Source of the DNA: Elmis aenea
Taxonomy: Eukaryota; Arthropoda; Insecta; Coleoptera; Elmidae
DNA length: 64,000 bases
Direction of reading: 5' to 3'
Assembly: GCA_947652605.1 (NCBI GenBank)
Contig: OX393577.1
Coordinates: 26,911,466 to 26,975,465 of the forward strand
Part shown: in pieces, positions 12,301-23,210 of the stretch
Layout of the letters: each line of letters starts with the position of its first letter
Numbering within the stretch: position 1 is the stretch's first letter
The notes under the pieces: generated by a model
What the model saw: the letters and a program-made list of their open reading frames with translations, nothing else
Databases searched by the model: none
What the model was told of the DNA's origin: nothing
Position numbers and translations under genes: made by a program

Positions 12301-15300
12301 TGTTGTGGTAAGGAACAGTTATCTTCTATCGATAGAATGACAGGATACTCCGATGTAGCAAAAGCGTGTTCTTTGATTGTACGTATCACATCCATAAATT
12401 TAATTCTAGTTGTTAATGTGTGCCCATGATATATAAAAGGCATTCCATCTGGGCCATCCCAACAATCCAGCTCTATACATCGACAACCCATTCTCAAACA
12501 ACGTGCATACGCTTCAACTGATGATTCACTCGAGAACTGGTCACCTGTCAGATATCTAAAATGGTGATGATTGCAATTTTTGTCACTTTGAATATTACAG
12601 CAACTAACGTGTTATGTGAAGATGATATCCAGTAATTAACAAGCGGTTTTGTCATGTCTTGATAAACTAAATCTTTGGTTTGATCCCATAAATCATTTTG
12701 TTTAGAAAATAAAAAATCTAAGAATTCACACATTGCAAAATAAGGTTCTTGAACATCTCTTTGAGGATCCTAAAATTACAAACATCAGTAACTGTACAAG
12801 CATTTAAAAAAAAAAACAAGTTCACAGAATTAACAAAATATAGTTTCATTACAAAACTGATTTTTTATAGAATAAAATATGACAACAGTGAATATAAATC
12901 AAAAACGAAGAATAGTAAAAATCAAAAGTGCACTCAAAATTAACACACAAAGATAGTAAACAACATCCTAGAAAGTAAAATCAGCAGTTAAAAAAATTAT
13001 TTAATTTATATAAAACATACCTTAATAAAATCACAAATAAATTCGGAAACTTTTCTTTCATCATTGCCAATCGAATCTCTTTGTTCTTGAATTAAAAAAC
13101 TTTGAAATTCTTGTAAACTAACAGTCTTTCGGTTTTCTGAATATAAAGTATATCTATCAAAAGTTTCATGAACAGTCTGAAAAAAAAAACAAACTCAAAA
13201 ATAATTCATCTATTTATAAATGCTTTATACTTACAAGCTCATCAAAAATTATTTTATGGTATAGTAACGTAAAATCATCAAATCCAATTTCTCCTCTACT
13301 TCTAGTATCAACTTCATTAAATATTTCACGCAATCGATTTGTAGGAATTTTACAATTCAATCTTGGAAGAAAAGCTTTAACTTCTTTTAATGATACTCTA
13401 GAAATAATATTAGGAATATGAAGCTCAACACTGTCTTGATTACGAAACTTAAAATTTGATTATTCAATGGGAAAATGTTGAAAAAAACTGAATAGTTTAT
13501 GTCAGGGCTTCGAACCGTAATTTTTTTCGTTTCAGTTTTCGTTCCGGTTCAATTAAAAAAATATATATGGATTCGGTTCCGGTTTTCGCTCCGGAAAAAA
13601 TTACGGTTTTTTTCGGTTTTCGGTTCAGCTCCGAGTGATTACTTTTTATTTTTTTTAAATGTTTTTATTTGGTAAAATAATTGGAAATAGAAATATATAA
13701 CATGATGATAATATAATTTATTAAACGAAACATATATAAACAAAACGCGCGAGTTTGTTGAACACGTACCGAACCGTAATAAACCGATATATTTTTTCAG
13801 TTCAGTTCCAATTTTCGTTCCTATAAAAATACCGGTTTTTTTCCGGTTTCAACGGATGTCAATTAAACAATTAAATAATTATATTTATTCCCTATTAAGA
13901 TGTTTAAATTATATGTACAGGATGTTTCACTATCATTGCTTACAGTTGAGAATTGGTAACTATAATACAAATTCAGATTTCACATAATCGTTCTGAATAT
14001 ATCGGAAAAAACAAGTCTGATTTTAATTTTTTTTAATAATATGTTTTGTTTTTAAGAGTATTTATATTTACATATTATGGACTACAGGAATCCAAAAGTG
14101 GTTTTGTTTGTTGACATCCGTTCAATGTTGTTTACACAACAGTGTACCTATTTATTTCTTGTGGAATTAAAAGAATTTTTACACTAGCAAATAGAAAATA
14201 TAATTTTGAATACAACCATAACATCATACCAATATAAAATATAAAAGGACATAAAAAGTCAATTTATTTTCAGAACAGTTCACTAAAATTTAAAAACAGA
14301 TTTGTAATTGGCCTAAAAAGTTACACTTTTTTGGCCAATTATCCAACTCTGTAGCTGTTGTAGTTTTCAAAATCTCCAATAATGAGAAAATATAGTGAAA
14401 CACCCTTTAAAAGATATTTACGTGTCTCTAGGTGTTTCCATTGCATAAAATTCTCTTCTTAACCACGTTTGTACTTGATGAGGATATGGTAAGTTAATGG
14501 TGTCTTTTACAAGATGTCGTAGACCTTTCACCCATAATTCACATTCTTTTTCGTACAGTGCTGTGTAAAACATTAAATATATTGTTAATCAGAATTTTAG
14601 CAATAAACGATAAATATAAAATAAATCATAACGAATCCAAATAAATGTAAAACTTAATTAAAAATAAATTACCAATACTTTTTGTATATCAATGGTTTAA
14701 AATAAGTTTTCAATAATTATAAACAACTTAGTTTTCGTACAAATAAACATGATACAAAACATTGCAAACAAAAACTGATAAAATAGTTTATAATTAAAAC
14801 AAAGCATTAAATTTTAAAAAAATACTAGAACAATCCATTAGTATCAGTGATGTTACGTCATATTCAAAACATCATTACAAGGTCAATGAGGTACAGTTTA
14901 TTCATACACAAACCAAAAGCATAACTTATTGTTTACAATAAAACACAGTAATTAAAAAAAATAAATTTGCAAATACAAATTAATCTTTCTATTCATTTTA
15001 TTATAGCTTGATTAAAAAGTGATAAGCATGATACTTTTAATCTTTCACTAAAATTTAACAATAACAAAGATAATACAATAAAAAGCCTAATTCAAGGTGA
15101 ACTTATTATACTGCAGGTTTTCATATTCATTAATTGAATAATATTAATTTAAATATGTGGAATGAAAATTAATAAGTTCACATCTGCAACATATTAAAGT
15201 GAGATCTGCCATTATAAAAAAAAGATGCAAGAATAGTCAAGAATTACTTCCTGAAAATATTTCTAACCACGTATAACTTAAGTATTTAATTTATTTCTGT

Positions 15301-16741
15301 GCAAGTAGATCAGAAAATATTTTAGCTTACTATAAAATTCTAAAATCAATTGTTTGATCAAATAAATTGACCCATTAATCCTCAAATAACTACATACAGT
15401 GTGTTCTTTTCTGTATTGGATACTACGTTTGTTGTTTGTCACGACACAATTAGTTAAATTGAATTAATCATACATTTAAAAGCTTACTAATATTTATATT
15501 ATATACGATGTTTTACTTTTTGATGTGTCACTATTGCTATCTCTGTAAATTATGAAAATGAAGGTTGGCTGGCTATATGGGACAAAATGTTGCTCTTTAG
15601 GAGTGTATTTTAAACAAGATTTTGTTTGTTTAAAAATTCCATAGCTTACCTGATGAAATGAAAAAACCGAAAGTGACGAAAATGTTTAAACTCAAATATT
15701 TGGGCTATTGTTGCTAATACTAAACACGCTAAACGACGAAATTTAGGTGATTTTTTTCCCTTCGATAAAATGGTGATAGCCAAGTTTTTTTTTATAAGTT
15801 TTTATGCGAAATATTTAATGAAACTATTTTTTTTCAAATGGCAGTCTTAGTAGGCGATGGCTTAGATTTAAAGAATATTGTTTTTATCTTTACAATGATA
15901 TAATATTTTATTTGCAGCCTAATTGACATGTTTTCATCTGACTGATACAAATAACTGTGAATGGACATTCCTGGCGTCCTGTGTATAACATAAAAGCGTT
16001 AACAAAAGACTATAAAACCCCAATATCAATAAAATTCACAGGTTGAAATGCACAAAATGGTAAATCAATAGCGAGCATATAAAGACATTTTGACAACCAT
16101 AGTGCTCACTAAATTCAGGCAATAATAAAAACAGAATTAAATTAACAATAAAAAAGCATTGTTTTACATAAAAATAGCAAATGTTGTAATGTTTTGTAAT
16201 TTCCTATACGTTTTTATTGGTTTAATTTGAATTTAGCAAAACAATAGTTAAAAATTAAATAAAATAACATGAAAATCAAATATGTAATTATATCACGAAA
16301 TAAATTTAAAAAAATTGTAGAGCAGAATATAGCAAAACAATTTTTTTTAAATGTTTTTTTAGACTTACCTACTATACTTAAAACTCGTAATTTAAACTCA
16401 GAACCATAAAAAATCACAAAACATTTCATCGTATCTAGTTTTTTAGTTTCTTCTGGCCACTTTTCAAAATCTTTAGAATTCTTGCCTATTCTAATTTCTT
16501 TAACTTCTCTTAGATCTACTGCACCTTCATAAGCAGGTTTAGCAGAATTTGATGTTGGCCTACTCCACACAATCTGTCTAGTTTCCCTACGAATGGCTAA
16601 AGTTTTTCGTTCAGATTTTTTCCTCCATGAATATTTTGTAACGATGGTTCCTCTTTCTAATTGACTGATGATTTGTTCCATTTCTGGTATGTATCCAGAA
16701 CTGGATGGTGATGAAAATGCTCCGTTAAACAGGCCCAACAT
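243..16741 (-). CDS. sl: Phospholipase C gamma (small wing-type), 5' part, 10 coding exons, incomplete at left edge
   Basis: PLC gamma hydrolyses PIP2 to IP3 and diacylglycerol downstream of receptor tyrosine kinases. Coding exons in order: 16741-16369 (start ATG, in-frame TAG just upstream), 14560-14422, 13397-13235, 13176-13021, 12769-12609, 12555-12276, 12096-11806, 11747-11197, 11113-10936, 314-243. All have GT-AG borders with matching phases and give 788 codons so far. Domains: PH (about 20-135), EF-hand region (about 170-275), catalytic X box (about 320-460) with SSSHNT and YHGHT histidines plus ELDCWDG and SIEDNC acidic residues, first half of a split PH ([11 protein letters not shown], about 490), N-SH2 (WFHGRL, FLVRAS, about 550-650) and C-SH2 ([20 protein letters not shown], about 665-755). 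The last exon matches the linker before SH3. SH3, second half-PH, Y box and C2 are off-window. An acceptor-like site just upstream of the ATG suggests a separate 5' UTR exon. Identity is very secure; assignment of exon 314-243 is good but rests on a short match. Confidence 0.95.
315..557. other. Intron sequence, no feature seen
   Basis: AT-rich PLC gamma intron between the linker exon and the Harbinger-type element. Nothing coding or repetitive was recognised. Confidence 0.6.
561..2529 (+). mobile_element. PIF/Harbinger-type element, internally deleted, with a hAT inserted
   Basis: Termini GGGCCGTTTGCACCGG and its inverse are flanked by TAA at 558-560 and 2530-2532, the 3-bp target duplication of PIF/Harbinger. 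At 756 a reading frame starting [11 protein letters not shown] and continuing with an interrupted [14 protein letters not shown] resembles the N-terminus of a HARBI1-like nuclease. On the minus strand, 1136-879 resembles the Myb/SANT-like partner protein ([18 protein letters not shown]). Both are truncated, so this is a dead deletion derivative that retained pieces of both element proteins. Confidence 0.85.
1174..1966 (-). mobile_element. hAT-type element nested in the Harbinger element
   Basis: TAGGGTTTC / GAAACCCTA termini are flanked by an exact 8-bp duplication CTACCTAC at 1166-1173 and 1967-1974. Subterminal sequence is rich in CCCGGGA palindromes. On the minus strand around 1580-1455 a frame reading [14 protein letters not shown] resembles the C-terminal dimerisation region of hAT transposases, so it is a transposase-bearing relic about 793 bp long. 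Confidence 0.85.
2533..5651. other. PLC gamma intron, mostly anonymous AT-rich DNA
   Basis: No exon recognised. At 3640-3446 on the minus strand there is a 64-codon open frame containing [19 protein letters not shown], which looks like a protein remnant of unknown source. At 4936-4975 a tail, CCTTGGTACATAAATACC, resembles the right end of the hairpin element at 6055. A short C run occurs near 5071. Confidence 0.5.
5652..6055. repeat. Hairpin-rich repeat element, copy 1
   Basis: Begins TTTTTGTGCGATCG and ends GATACATAAATAACTAT. It contains a 125-bp palindrome (5709-5833) whose arms carry TAGCAACGGCCG and AAAAGTAAC blocks, then a second hairpin (about 5969-6003) with GTTTGCTGGCC arms, then a third inverted pair built from CGGCC/AAAAAGT. 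A nearly identical copy lies at 32686-33113. It has no coding capacity. Class unknown; probably a non-autonomous DNA element. Confidence 0.75.
6056..6629. other. Upstream flank of the nested gene
   Basis: AT-rich. It should contain or lie within the intron preceding the exon at 6630, since a TAA at 6603 closes the frame and no in-frame ATG precedes the acceptor. Several short ATG stretches occur (for example ATGCAG at 6501) but none can be chosen as the first exon. Confidence 0.4.
6630..7874 (+). CDS. Pro/Gln-rich, probably secreted protein of unknown function (last exon), nested in PLC gamma intron
   Basis: A 415-codon open exon follows a clear polypyrimidine tract and TTGTTACAG acceptor and ends in TAA at 7872-7874, overlapping an AATAAA signal. 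The first residues [13 protein letters not shown] look like the end of a signal peptide, so the start codon should be in a short upstream exon. An N-terminal Lys/Glu-rich segment with coiled-coil character (about residues 20-120 of the exon: [31 protein letters not shown]) is followed by a long Pro/Gln/Tyr-rich low-complexity region ([23 protein letters not shown]). There is no known domain, no zinc finger and no second membrane segment. Its composition suits an extracellular matrix, cuticle or silk-like protein, but that is a guess. It lies antisense inside the 10.6-kb PLC gamma intron. The open frame is far longer than chance in this AT-rich background. Confidence 0.75.
   Translation: MLLILLHCQPARATTTEKFQIIVTDKPQALPKLIDTHNKTIDKIVQEQTDLIKKIVSSHKASMVDNPIVNEKPVNVKEELKIKQEKEKESIEILRQRCQQLFNLSDNEHIPDEEKEATSNAELTEIKVSKTAEAYGPSLKPPFLQQNKYPQPIYINLYTHNQPQSILPKQPVVDSSRFPLQNKIEPPLSNTQQKLIYSPVPLAPQPIHLTPKLGSPNQKVQSPNVIQLFQPLNTPVTGSNYTQPQDIKLIKLEPVIMQKTILHNGKVLYYWYKSLPHHSQPMQNLPSTLLQRAATQNSQTEDIVKKPEPEIQQQIKEEVPTYEVQYSALNKPSLPLYKQQLKFIYSMPHPRDKLPEKPSLPIDPYAYFPKRMQPSTVHIPVPYVPTFHMIRTLAIPRLSKQNNAKNPQDKTESQ
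7875..9243. other. PLC gamma intron downstream of the nested gene; nothing recognised
   Basis: AT-rich, with further AATAAA motifs near 7923, 7959 and 8272 that could serve the nested gene. No exon or repeat boundary recognised. Confidence 0.5.
9252..10556. mobile_element. hAT-type element carrying a palindromic TACAGGGTG element
   Basis: Termini CAGGTGTCGGCAACC and GGTTGCCGACCCCTG are flanked by an exact 8-bp duplication CACTAGAT (9244-9251 and 10557-10564). Subterminal GCGGGCCGCATGCGGCCC palindrome. The interior is almost wholly replaced by the inverted-repeat element at 9328-10263. No transposase frame is left. Confidence 0.9.
9328..10263. repeat. TACAGGGTG-ended long inverted repeat, subfamily A
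   Basis: Left end TACAGGGTGTTTCTTAAAC and right end ACCCTGTA with arms of more than 400 bp that mirror each other, including CTCCTTTCGGAGT, AAGGGGGGTTTTTATATAA, and at the centre AAAACGATTCA against TGAATCGTTTT. A second, broken copy starts at 34780. No open frame. Confidence 0.85.
10565..10935. other. PLC gamma intron immediately downstream of the C-SH2 exon
   Basis: AT-rich with no feature. The donor GTAAG lies at 10935-10931. Confidence 0.6.
13504..13860. mobile_element. Truncated hAT-like fragment in PLC gamma intron
   Basis: Starts CAGGGCTTCGAACCG and contains several CGGTTTT / TTCGGTTCCGG blocks typical of hAT subterminal regions. The matching right end is not seen, so class and borders are uncertain. 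Confidence 0.4.
13916..14407. repeat. TACAGG-ended inverted repeat in PLC gamma intron
   Basis: Left TACAGGATGTTTCACTAT and right ATAGTGAAACACCCTT are inverted copies. The interior has a hairpin TTGGCCTAAAAAGT / ACTTTTTTGGCCAA near 14310-14340. The element ends a few bases before the exon at 14422. Confidence 0.65.
14561..16368. other. PLC gamma intron with a degenerate repeat copy
   Basis: About 15504-15987 is a diverged, mostly one-armed copy of the long inverted repeat at 47240-48481: shared stretches include CACTATTGCTATCTC, AAGGTTGGCTGG and GGGCTATTGTTG. The remainder is AT-rich without features. Confidence 0.55.
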
Positions 16742-17311
16742 AATGAAAATCTATAAATATGTAAAACATTATTTTAGACAAAAATTTTGAATTACATAGC
16801 ACTAATAAAAAAATTAATGAAATCTACCAAATGACGTAAACAATTTTAGTTGTTTGTTTGAACAGTATAAAAATGATAAAAGAAACATAAAGATGCAAAA
16901 GTTAACATGATAGATACTATTTAAAATGTTAATTTAACTTAGTGTCAGCTACACTTACTATGTTTTGTAATCAAAATATACTGTTAAACAATCAAAAAAC
17001 ATTTTTTATGTACAACTTTGAAAAGTTATTTAGGGGTTATTTCCTTTGAAGTTACGGTGTACAAGGTTTGGTTATTTTTGGTTAGCTTTCGTTTTACAAA
17101 ATTTATTAATGTAGTTGACTATTTAGAAATATTGCTTAATTTACCAGATAAAATAAGTCCTAAATGTTAATATGCTTCTAGGGCAGGCTAAAAAACAGCA
17201 GTCCAAATGTAATACGTAAAAACTTAATAAAAAATAGTAAGTAGAAATAGATCGTTTTTATTGTTACAGTAATTTCTATATTTCCTTCATGTTTATAAAC
17301 TATTATTATTA
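16742..17311. other. Upstream of PLC gamma ATG; presumed 5' UTR intron
   Basis: A possible acceptor (TTTATAG) lies 12 nt upstream of the start codon on the minus strand. No first exon could be identified here. Confidence 0.4.
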
Positions 17312-18069
17312 TACAGGGTGGTCCACATAATAGGGCCACTATTGGGATATCGTAAACGGTAAGAGCTACAAAGAAGTTTAAATTAGACAAATTGTTCCAT
17401 TTTCGGAGACCTATTCAATGATGCTTTAATGTTGTTAAACATTTCCATGGCAAGCTTGATAATAAACAAAAATCAAAATAAGCCTTTTTTTTTCAAATCG
17501 TTAATAACTTGGTTATACTTGATAGTACAAAAATATTTTTGGGGAAAAAGTTGTAGATTTTTTTACGCACTATAAAACGAAAACATTCATTTATTTCAAT
17601 ATTGTTTAAGTTCTTTAAAATGGACCTCACAAAAAAGCATTTTTCCCTCTTTTCAATAATATAAGGTTTAATATATTCAGACATTTAGGCTCAAAACAAA
17701 TAAAATTCATCAAAAAGTCCATACAAAGCTATAGAGTGCCATGAAACAAAATACAATTTAGTTCTGTCATTTAACGCAAATTTTAACTAATATAAAAGTA
17801 AAACATTAAATCAAAAATAAACCAAAATTTATTGATTTAAAAAAAATAGCGGTTCGTCTAATGATTACGAAACAGCTTTTTTATTTACTAGCCTATCTTA
17901 ATCAAAATACTTATACAATAAAAACAACACAAAAGTCGATTTTTAAGTATTACAAAATTACTTTTATAACCAATTTATTTTACGCATTTGTTCAACGAAT
18001 AACAAAAATAATATGAAATTTGTAATTTTTTAAATCGAATATTTAATTAAAACAAAATATTTAAAGATA
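17312..18069. repeat. Left end of a TACAGGGTG repeat followed by AT-rich DNA
   Basis: TACAGGGTGGTCCA at 17312 is followed by GGGATATCGTAAACGGTAAGAG, the same subterminal motif seen at 23211. No partner right end was seen before the gypsy fragment. The terminus at 22050 (TGGACCACCCTGTA) is an exact inverse but may belong to 21050. Confidence 0.5.
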
Positions 18070-19055
18070 ACAAAATTAAATTAACTGATATAACCCACAA
18101 CGGCGATTTTAAAGAAATAATTCAAAATTATCACAAAGGCAAAAGCAAACACCGCGGAATTGAAGAAACCGAACAACATATTAAAAAACTATACTATTGG
18201 CCTTAACTGAAAAAATTTATTCAAACTTATATAAATAAGTGGTAAAGTAAATACGAACGGAACCCAATTAAAATAAAAATGAATATTACATCAGCTGCAA
18301 GTCAACCTTTAGAAATTATTCACTTAGATACTTTTACTTTTGAACAAAATAAATTCTTAACTATAATCGATACATTTTCAAAATATGCCCAAGTGTATTC
18401 AATAACATCCCTTATTTTAACACAGATAGTAGATAACTTAATTCAATTGCTTTCATACCACGGTGTTCCTAAAAAAAAAAAACTGATAATGGAACAGGAT
18501 TTAAAAATACTGTAATTAACGATCTATTAAATTTGCATAAGATAAAAATACATTTTTCCTCTGCTAACTGCCCTCAATCACATAGTCCTGTTGAAAGATT
18601 GCATTCAACTTTAATTGAGCATATGCGATTATTAAATACACAAGGTTTTAAAGATACACCTACAAAATCAAAATTGGCATACAATCATTCGAATCATTCG
18701 GTAACTAAATTTAAACCAGTAGATATAATTAAGGGACAAATTAATACCGAACACCCTTTCGATATAGAAATCAACAAAATTTTAAATAACAACTATGTTA
18801 ATGATCACAAGGAAAACACTAAATTAATGTATTCAAAAATAAATCAAGATCTTATACGAAATAAAGAAAAAGTTATCACAAAACTAAATAAAAAAGTGAT
18901 CTAAAATTATTTGAGACTGAAAATAAAACGTTCACGAAAAATTATGAACGACAAAAGAACGCAAATAAACTCCATAAACCCACCACCATAACAAAAGTAA
19001 ACGAAACTTTAAAAACAGTTGCAACAACAGACCAAAATAAAGTTATAAGTAACTA
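18070..19055 (+). pseudogene. Degraded Ty3/gypsy integrase fragment
   Basis: The reading resembles the C-terminal pol region of insect gypsy-type LTR elements. A zinc-binding HHCC-like stretch (about 18130-18240, with two stops) is followed by an integrase core: first catalytic Asp in IHLDTF (18321), a frameshift in an A run near 18475 just before the second Asp, and the Glu in SPVERLH (about 18592). A C-terminal Lys-rich tail ends after another shift near 18900. No LTRs, reverse transcriptase or env frame were recognised around it. It is clearly non-functional. Whether it came from a plain gypsy retrotransposon or an errantivirus cannot be told. Confidence 0.85.
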
Positions 19056-19882
19056 AATATTCTCTTCTATTTCCTAATATCTATTTAAAAAAGACAAATT
19101 CATAAAAAAAAAAAAAATTGTGGAATGTCACTCGCTAAATTACTTATTACATTAAATTTACTTATTACATCAAAATTTAAATTATTATTTACTTATTATT
19201 ATAAATAATTCATTATTGTGTATTATGCATCCCTATATTTTTAATAATTACCGTTTAGATTTATTTTCCATATCTTCTATCCAGAGTCAATTTAAGATAA
19301 ACTATAAATATGTGAAAATAAGAAAACAACAATATAGTCGGAATCTGCAATAATGTAGTTTATTTATTATCACAACAAATTACAAAACCTTCGTAAATTG
19401 TACCAAATGAGTTTTAAAAGGTTTTACACCTTGTTTTGTTTTTGTTTTCACAGCCTACTATAATTTTCGTTAAAAAAAAAAACTTTCGCAACTTACATAT
19501 TATTGAAAATAACTACATCAACCCTTATATATTTGGAATGACAAAAAATAAGGAATTTAAATGTCATAGCCAACTATGGGTTCCATTTAAAAAAATACAA
19601 CTTTATGTCACAACTCGAATTTAGATTTTTTTTGAAAAATTGTCTACGCCACTGCATTCTTATCAAAAAAGTGCTGTAGAACGTTAAAATTATTCTTGTT
19701 TATTTTTATAAACAAGTGAGATATGGTCATAAAACGAAAAGTCGAAAACAAAAGACGATATCCAATTTTAGTGTTCACCATTAACTTTTTGTCGAAAAAA
19801 GAGATCGAGGATGTGCGGTCCGTTTTTTGATACCTCTTATAGTTACTCGAATTGGATCAAGAAGAAAAAATTAGACGTCACT
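19056..19882. other. AT-rich interval, no gene seen
   Basis: Contains an inverted TTGTTTATTTTTATAAACAA near 19698 and a short A run; nothing else recognised. Confidence 0.5.
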
Positions 19883-19886
19883 TTAA

Positions 19887-20606
19887 CCCTTTCGCCTACT
19901 TTTTTCTCGGGAGAATTTAACATTTTTAAGTAAATTATCTATAAATATAAAAGAGCTTGTTTGTTCGCTATAGAATCCTAGGTCCGTTGGCTGATCGGGA
20001 GCAAATTTTGCACAGTTATTATTTAGGACCTAACGGATCAAACGTCGTATAAAGAACGGCCGGAAACGTCCGCCGAGCGCGAGTAGTCTGTGATTGATAA
20101 AAGAGAATTGTAATCACCCGTGCAACGCCGGGTAAATCGCCTAGTTATGTTTATAAACATGAATATTGTTTGTTTTCAAAATTTTAAATTTTTTTTGTTT
20201 TCGGTTTTTAAATTAGGGCCCATGGGATAAATGAGTCCCACTAGGCACGTAACTGCTTCAAATATTTTATTACAATTACAACTATAGAACAACATAATTT
20301 ATTTATTTTTATAATTATTATGTAACTAGCAGTTAGCCCATCCTAGGACATATTTGCTCAACTGCCTCCCTCAATTCCGCCTCAGTTAGTTTTCTCTTCC
20401 TGTTGAATTGCAAATTATTCATTACTAAAGGGATACATATATCCTACCAAAAATGCCTAGAGGGACACATATGTCCCATGCGTCATCATGCTCTGAAAAG
20501 ACTAGAATACGAGTGGGACATTTAGCAATACTTTTATTATGTGTTTACGTTTCAGTAATTTTTGAAAATATCATGGGACACATATAACCCATTAGGCGCG
20601 AAAGGG
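19887..20606. mobile_element. piggyBac-like non-autonomous element
   Basis: CCCTTTCGCCTA and TAGGCGCGAAAGGG termini are bounded by TTAA (19883-19886, 20607-20610). Subterminal GGGACACATATGTCCC-type repeats near 20430-20590 are typical of piggyBac MITEs. A Helitron-like insert occupies 19938-20144. No transposase. Confidence 0.85.
19938..20144 (+). mobile_element. Helitron-like non-autonomous insert
   Basis: Starts TCTATAAATATAAAAGAGC after an A and ends with a short hairpin CCCGTGCAACGCCGGG followed by CTAG and then a T. This is the A|TC...CTRR|T arrangement of Helitrons with no target duplication. A longer relative lies at 60923-61443. Confidence 0.65.
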
Positions 20607-20610
20607 TTAA

Positions 20611-21049
20611 TTTAAATAATTTTGCTATCTTATTTCTGTTCTATAAAATTTCCGTTTAAAAGATGCAATAGGATAAAGAAGACCAACCAGATGAGGCCAA
20701 ACTTCCAACCGTTTAATTTTCTCGTGTACTCCTTAGTTGAATCTTCGAGGGGTGCCCACTGCTCACAATTGCCCGTCAACCAACATCTGCAAAGTGACTT
20801 TCAAACTGACCATAAATCGCATTTTCAGTTATGGACTTCTGCAATTTTTAAGAAGCTAATGTTAAGTAATCGATATGTTTTGGGTTTAGGGTAAATGTAA
20901 TTTTCAGAAGTTTGTATTCGAGCTTTCTCGCCGAACAGTTCAGCTTTGAATATTGTAAAAATAAGAAATAAATAGTATTAACAAGTGACTTTGACATTTT
21001 TAAATGACTAAATTAGTAACATAACTAGTGCAAGATTTCAATTTCTTTA
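20611..21049. other. AT-rich spacer, no feature
   Basis: A 90-codon open frame (20622-20894, plus) has no recognisable similarity and is within chance expectation. Confidence 0.4.
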
Positions 21050-22050
21050 TACAGGGTGGCCCGCATTGGAATTATTTGTAGGGCACCTTAGTAACTATCA
21101 TAATTTTAGGCGAGAATCTATGGCTATTTTTTGAGATAAATTCATCTGTTACAAGATTTGTAGATGCAGTTTCTGTTCTTCTGTTACAGACGAAAAACAA
21201 AATATTCACAATTTTGAAAATTTATCATATCTACTGTATTTTCAAAACTGGAACAAAATATCAACATTGTTTTCGAAAGTTAATTTCCTGTGGCATTTAA
21301 TAAAGGTCTTGATTTATGAGAAATGAAGCAAAGTAGGTACAATTTTTTATATGGAACTCATTGTAAGGTGTGTTAGGGTAATACCACCCGGTCTGAAATA
21401 TCGCCTATGTTTGAATTTCCCGCTTTGCCACATTTATTTTATTAGCCAAGGGTCGTGTCTGTGATTATTGAAGAATATAGTTTTTGTTTGCAGCTAATAT
21501 TTTTATTTTTAATCTCTGACCACATTTTTTAAAAATATCCAGAATAATGTCTTAGGTGGGCGGCTAACGCACTATAGTCTTTATTAAAAGAAAAAAAAAT
21601 TGTCAGCTTTATCAAAATACATATTTTAAATATCAATTGTAAAAAATAGATAAAATTACTTTTGTAAAGAGGTCACATACGTCATAAAATTAAAAAATGT
21701 TAGTTGTTGGTCATAAGATAACAGGTAACTAAAATATGAGGGCGCGGCTGAATTTATTGAGTATAAAAAATTTAATAAACTAGTGGCCGGTGAAAACAAA
21801 AATAGCTTCTTCAAAATAGATACTGTATTCAGTAATTTTGTCTTCATTCCTGGGCTATAATTTACCTTAGTATAAAAGTTTTAAAATGAAAGGAGTTCTG
21901 TTGAAAAAAAAAAACATGACTGCTGTTTAAAGCGGTAATAGAGCATTAGATTAGATCATCAGCTGTTAGAGATCGTTTCTTCACCATCACCTATTAACTA
22001 TTGTATTAATCGAAAATTCCATAGATACCTCAAATTTGGACCACCCTGTA
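21050..22050. repeat. TACAGGGTGG-ended repeat element
   Basis: Left TACAGGGTGGCCCGCATTGG and right CCAAATTTGG...ACCACCCTGTA are imperfect inverses about 1 kb apart. The interior has no coding frame. Confidence 0.55.
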
Positions 22051-23210
22051 ATATCTGTTTCTATACAGAATAATTATTTTAATTTGTTGAGTTGCCGCTA
22101 GGGCTAGGGAAACATTATTTAAGGATTTAAGCAAAGCAGAAGATGAATGAAATGGCCATGCTTTCAGTTAGGGTAGGTACACTACTTCAGTCATCTATTT
22201 TTAAACATTTTAAGGTCAAAAGGAAGACATTATTAAAATCCTAAAAACTTTTGAAATTTTTATTAATTCATTTGATACATTTACAATGGGGTGTTTCTGT
22301 CATTTATCTTTCCAATACTTCACTTTCATAATGTGAAAGGATAGCGGGGAAAGATGTTTTGAGTTGTGCTTAGTCAACGTAATATTAAATTTATATTTAA
22401 CTAGCGGTTTTTGTTAAAAGGTGTATTAATAGGTTCCATTAAGTCCATAACTGTAACTGAAATTAATTAACCACACGATTTTTTTATCATCGTTAATCAA
22501 CTGTTAGATAAACAACTATGTAGTTCCACAAACAGGGTTGTAATAAAAAAGTAAAAGATAAAACACCAGAAAAGTTGTTCTCAAAAACTGTTTTTTCATT
22601 TTGCGTTGCATTTTATTGAGTAGGTACACACACAACTCCCGTGTATGGGTACTATCTAAGCTAAGCGCACTCGTAAGTGATCTTAAGATTGTTAAAGTTT
22701 AAATGCTTTATCACTTATCATTTTTATTAATAATTACTATCTTTTATACAATGGTTTTCAGTTAAATAAATAACACAACTCGTACTACACTTAAGTATAT
22801 ATATTTAATACGTAAACAATTTCTCGTCACAACTGTCACAACGTATAATGTAAATAAAAATTTACAGTGCGTATAAAGGAAATGCCTTAAATTTAAAGCG
22901 ACAACTACACTCGTTTATGAACGAAAATTGGAAGTGGTAATATTATTACTGCCAATTAAATAACGTTCTTGTACAAAACCATGATTTGGCCCCCTCTAGA
23001 AAGCAGCGCATGTTACATAAATATAACTTTTTTTAATACACCCGGTACAATTAATAATTGCAATTTCTTTGAAAAGTTATAATATGACCTTTTAAATCTG
23101 TAGAAATTATAAATATATATTATAATTAAAAATAATAAAGGTTTTAATCTTTTAATACTTTTAAAACTTAAAAAGTAAAGTGAATATAATATTGGATCCA
23201 TAATTGGTTA
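22051..23210. other. No gene seen
   Basis: AT-rich intergenic sequence without recognised repeats or exons. Confidence 0.5.

Noticed and set aside
13398..13442. Extension of the PLC gamma exon upstream of 13397 (open for 15 more codons)
   Set aside because: An acceptor at 13442 would not match the phase of the exon ending at 14422, whereas TTTCTAG at 13398 does and gives the expected PLC gamma sequence.
17312..22050. A single 4.7-kb element defined by exact 14-bp inverted ends TACAGGGTGGTCCA
   Set aside because: The right end pairs better in distance and flanking sequence with 21050; the longer pairing would have to span unrelated elements. Left open but not annotated as one unit.
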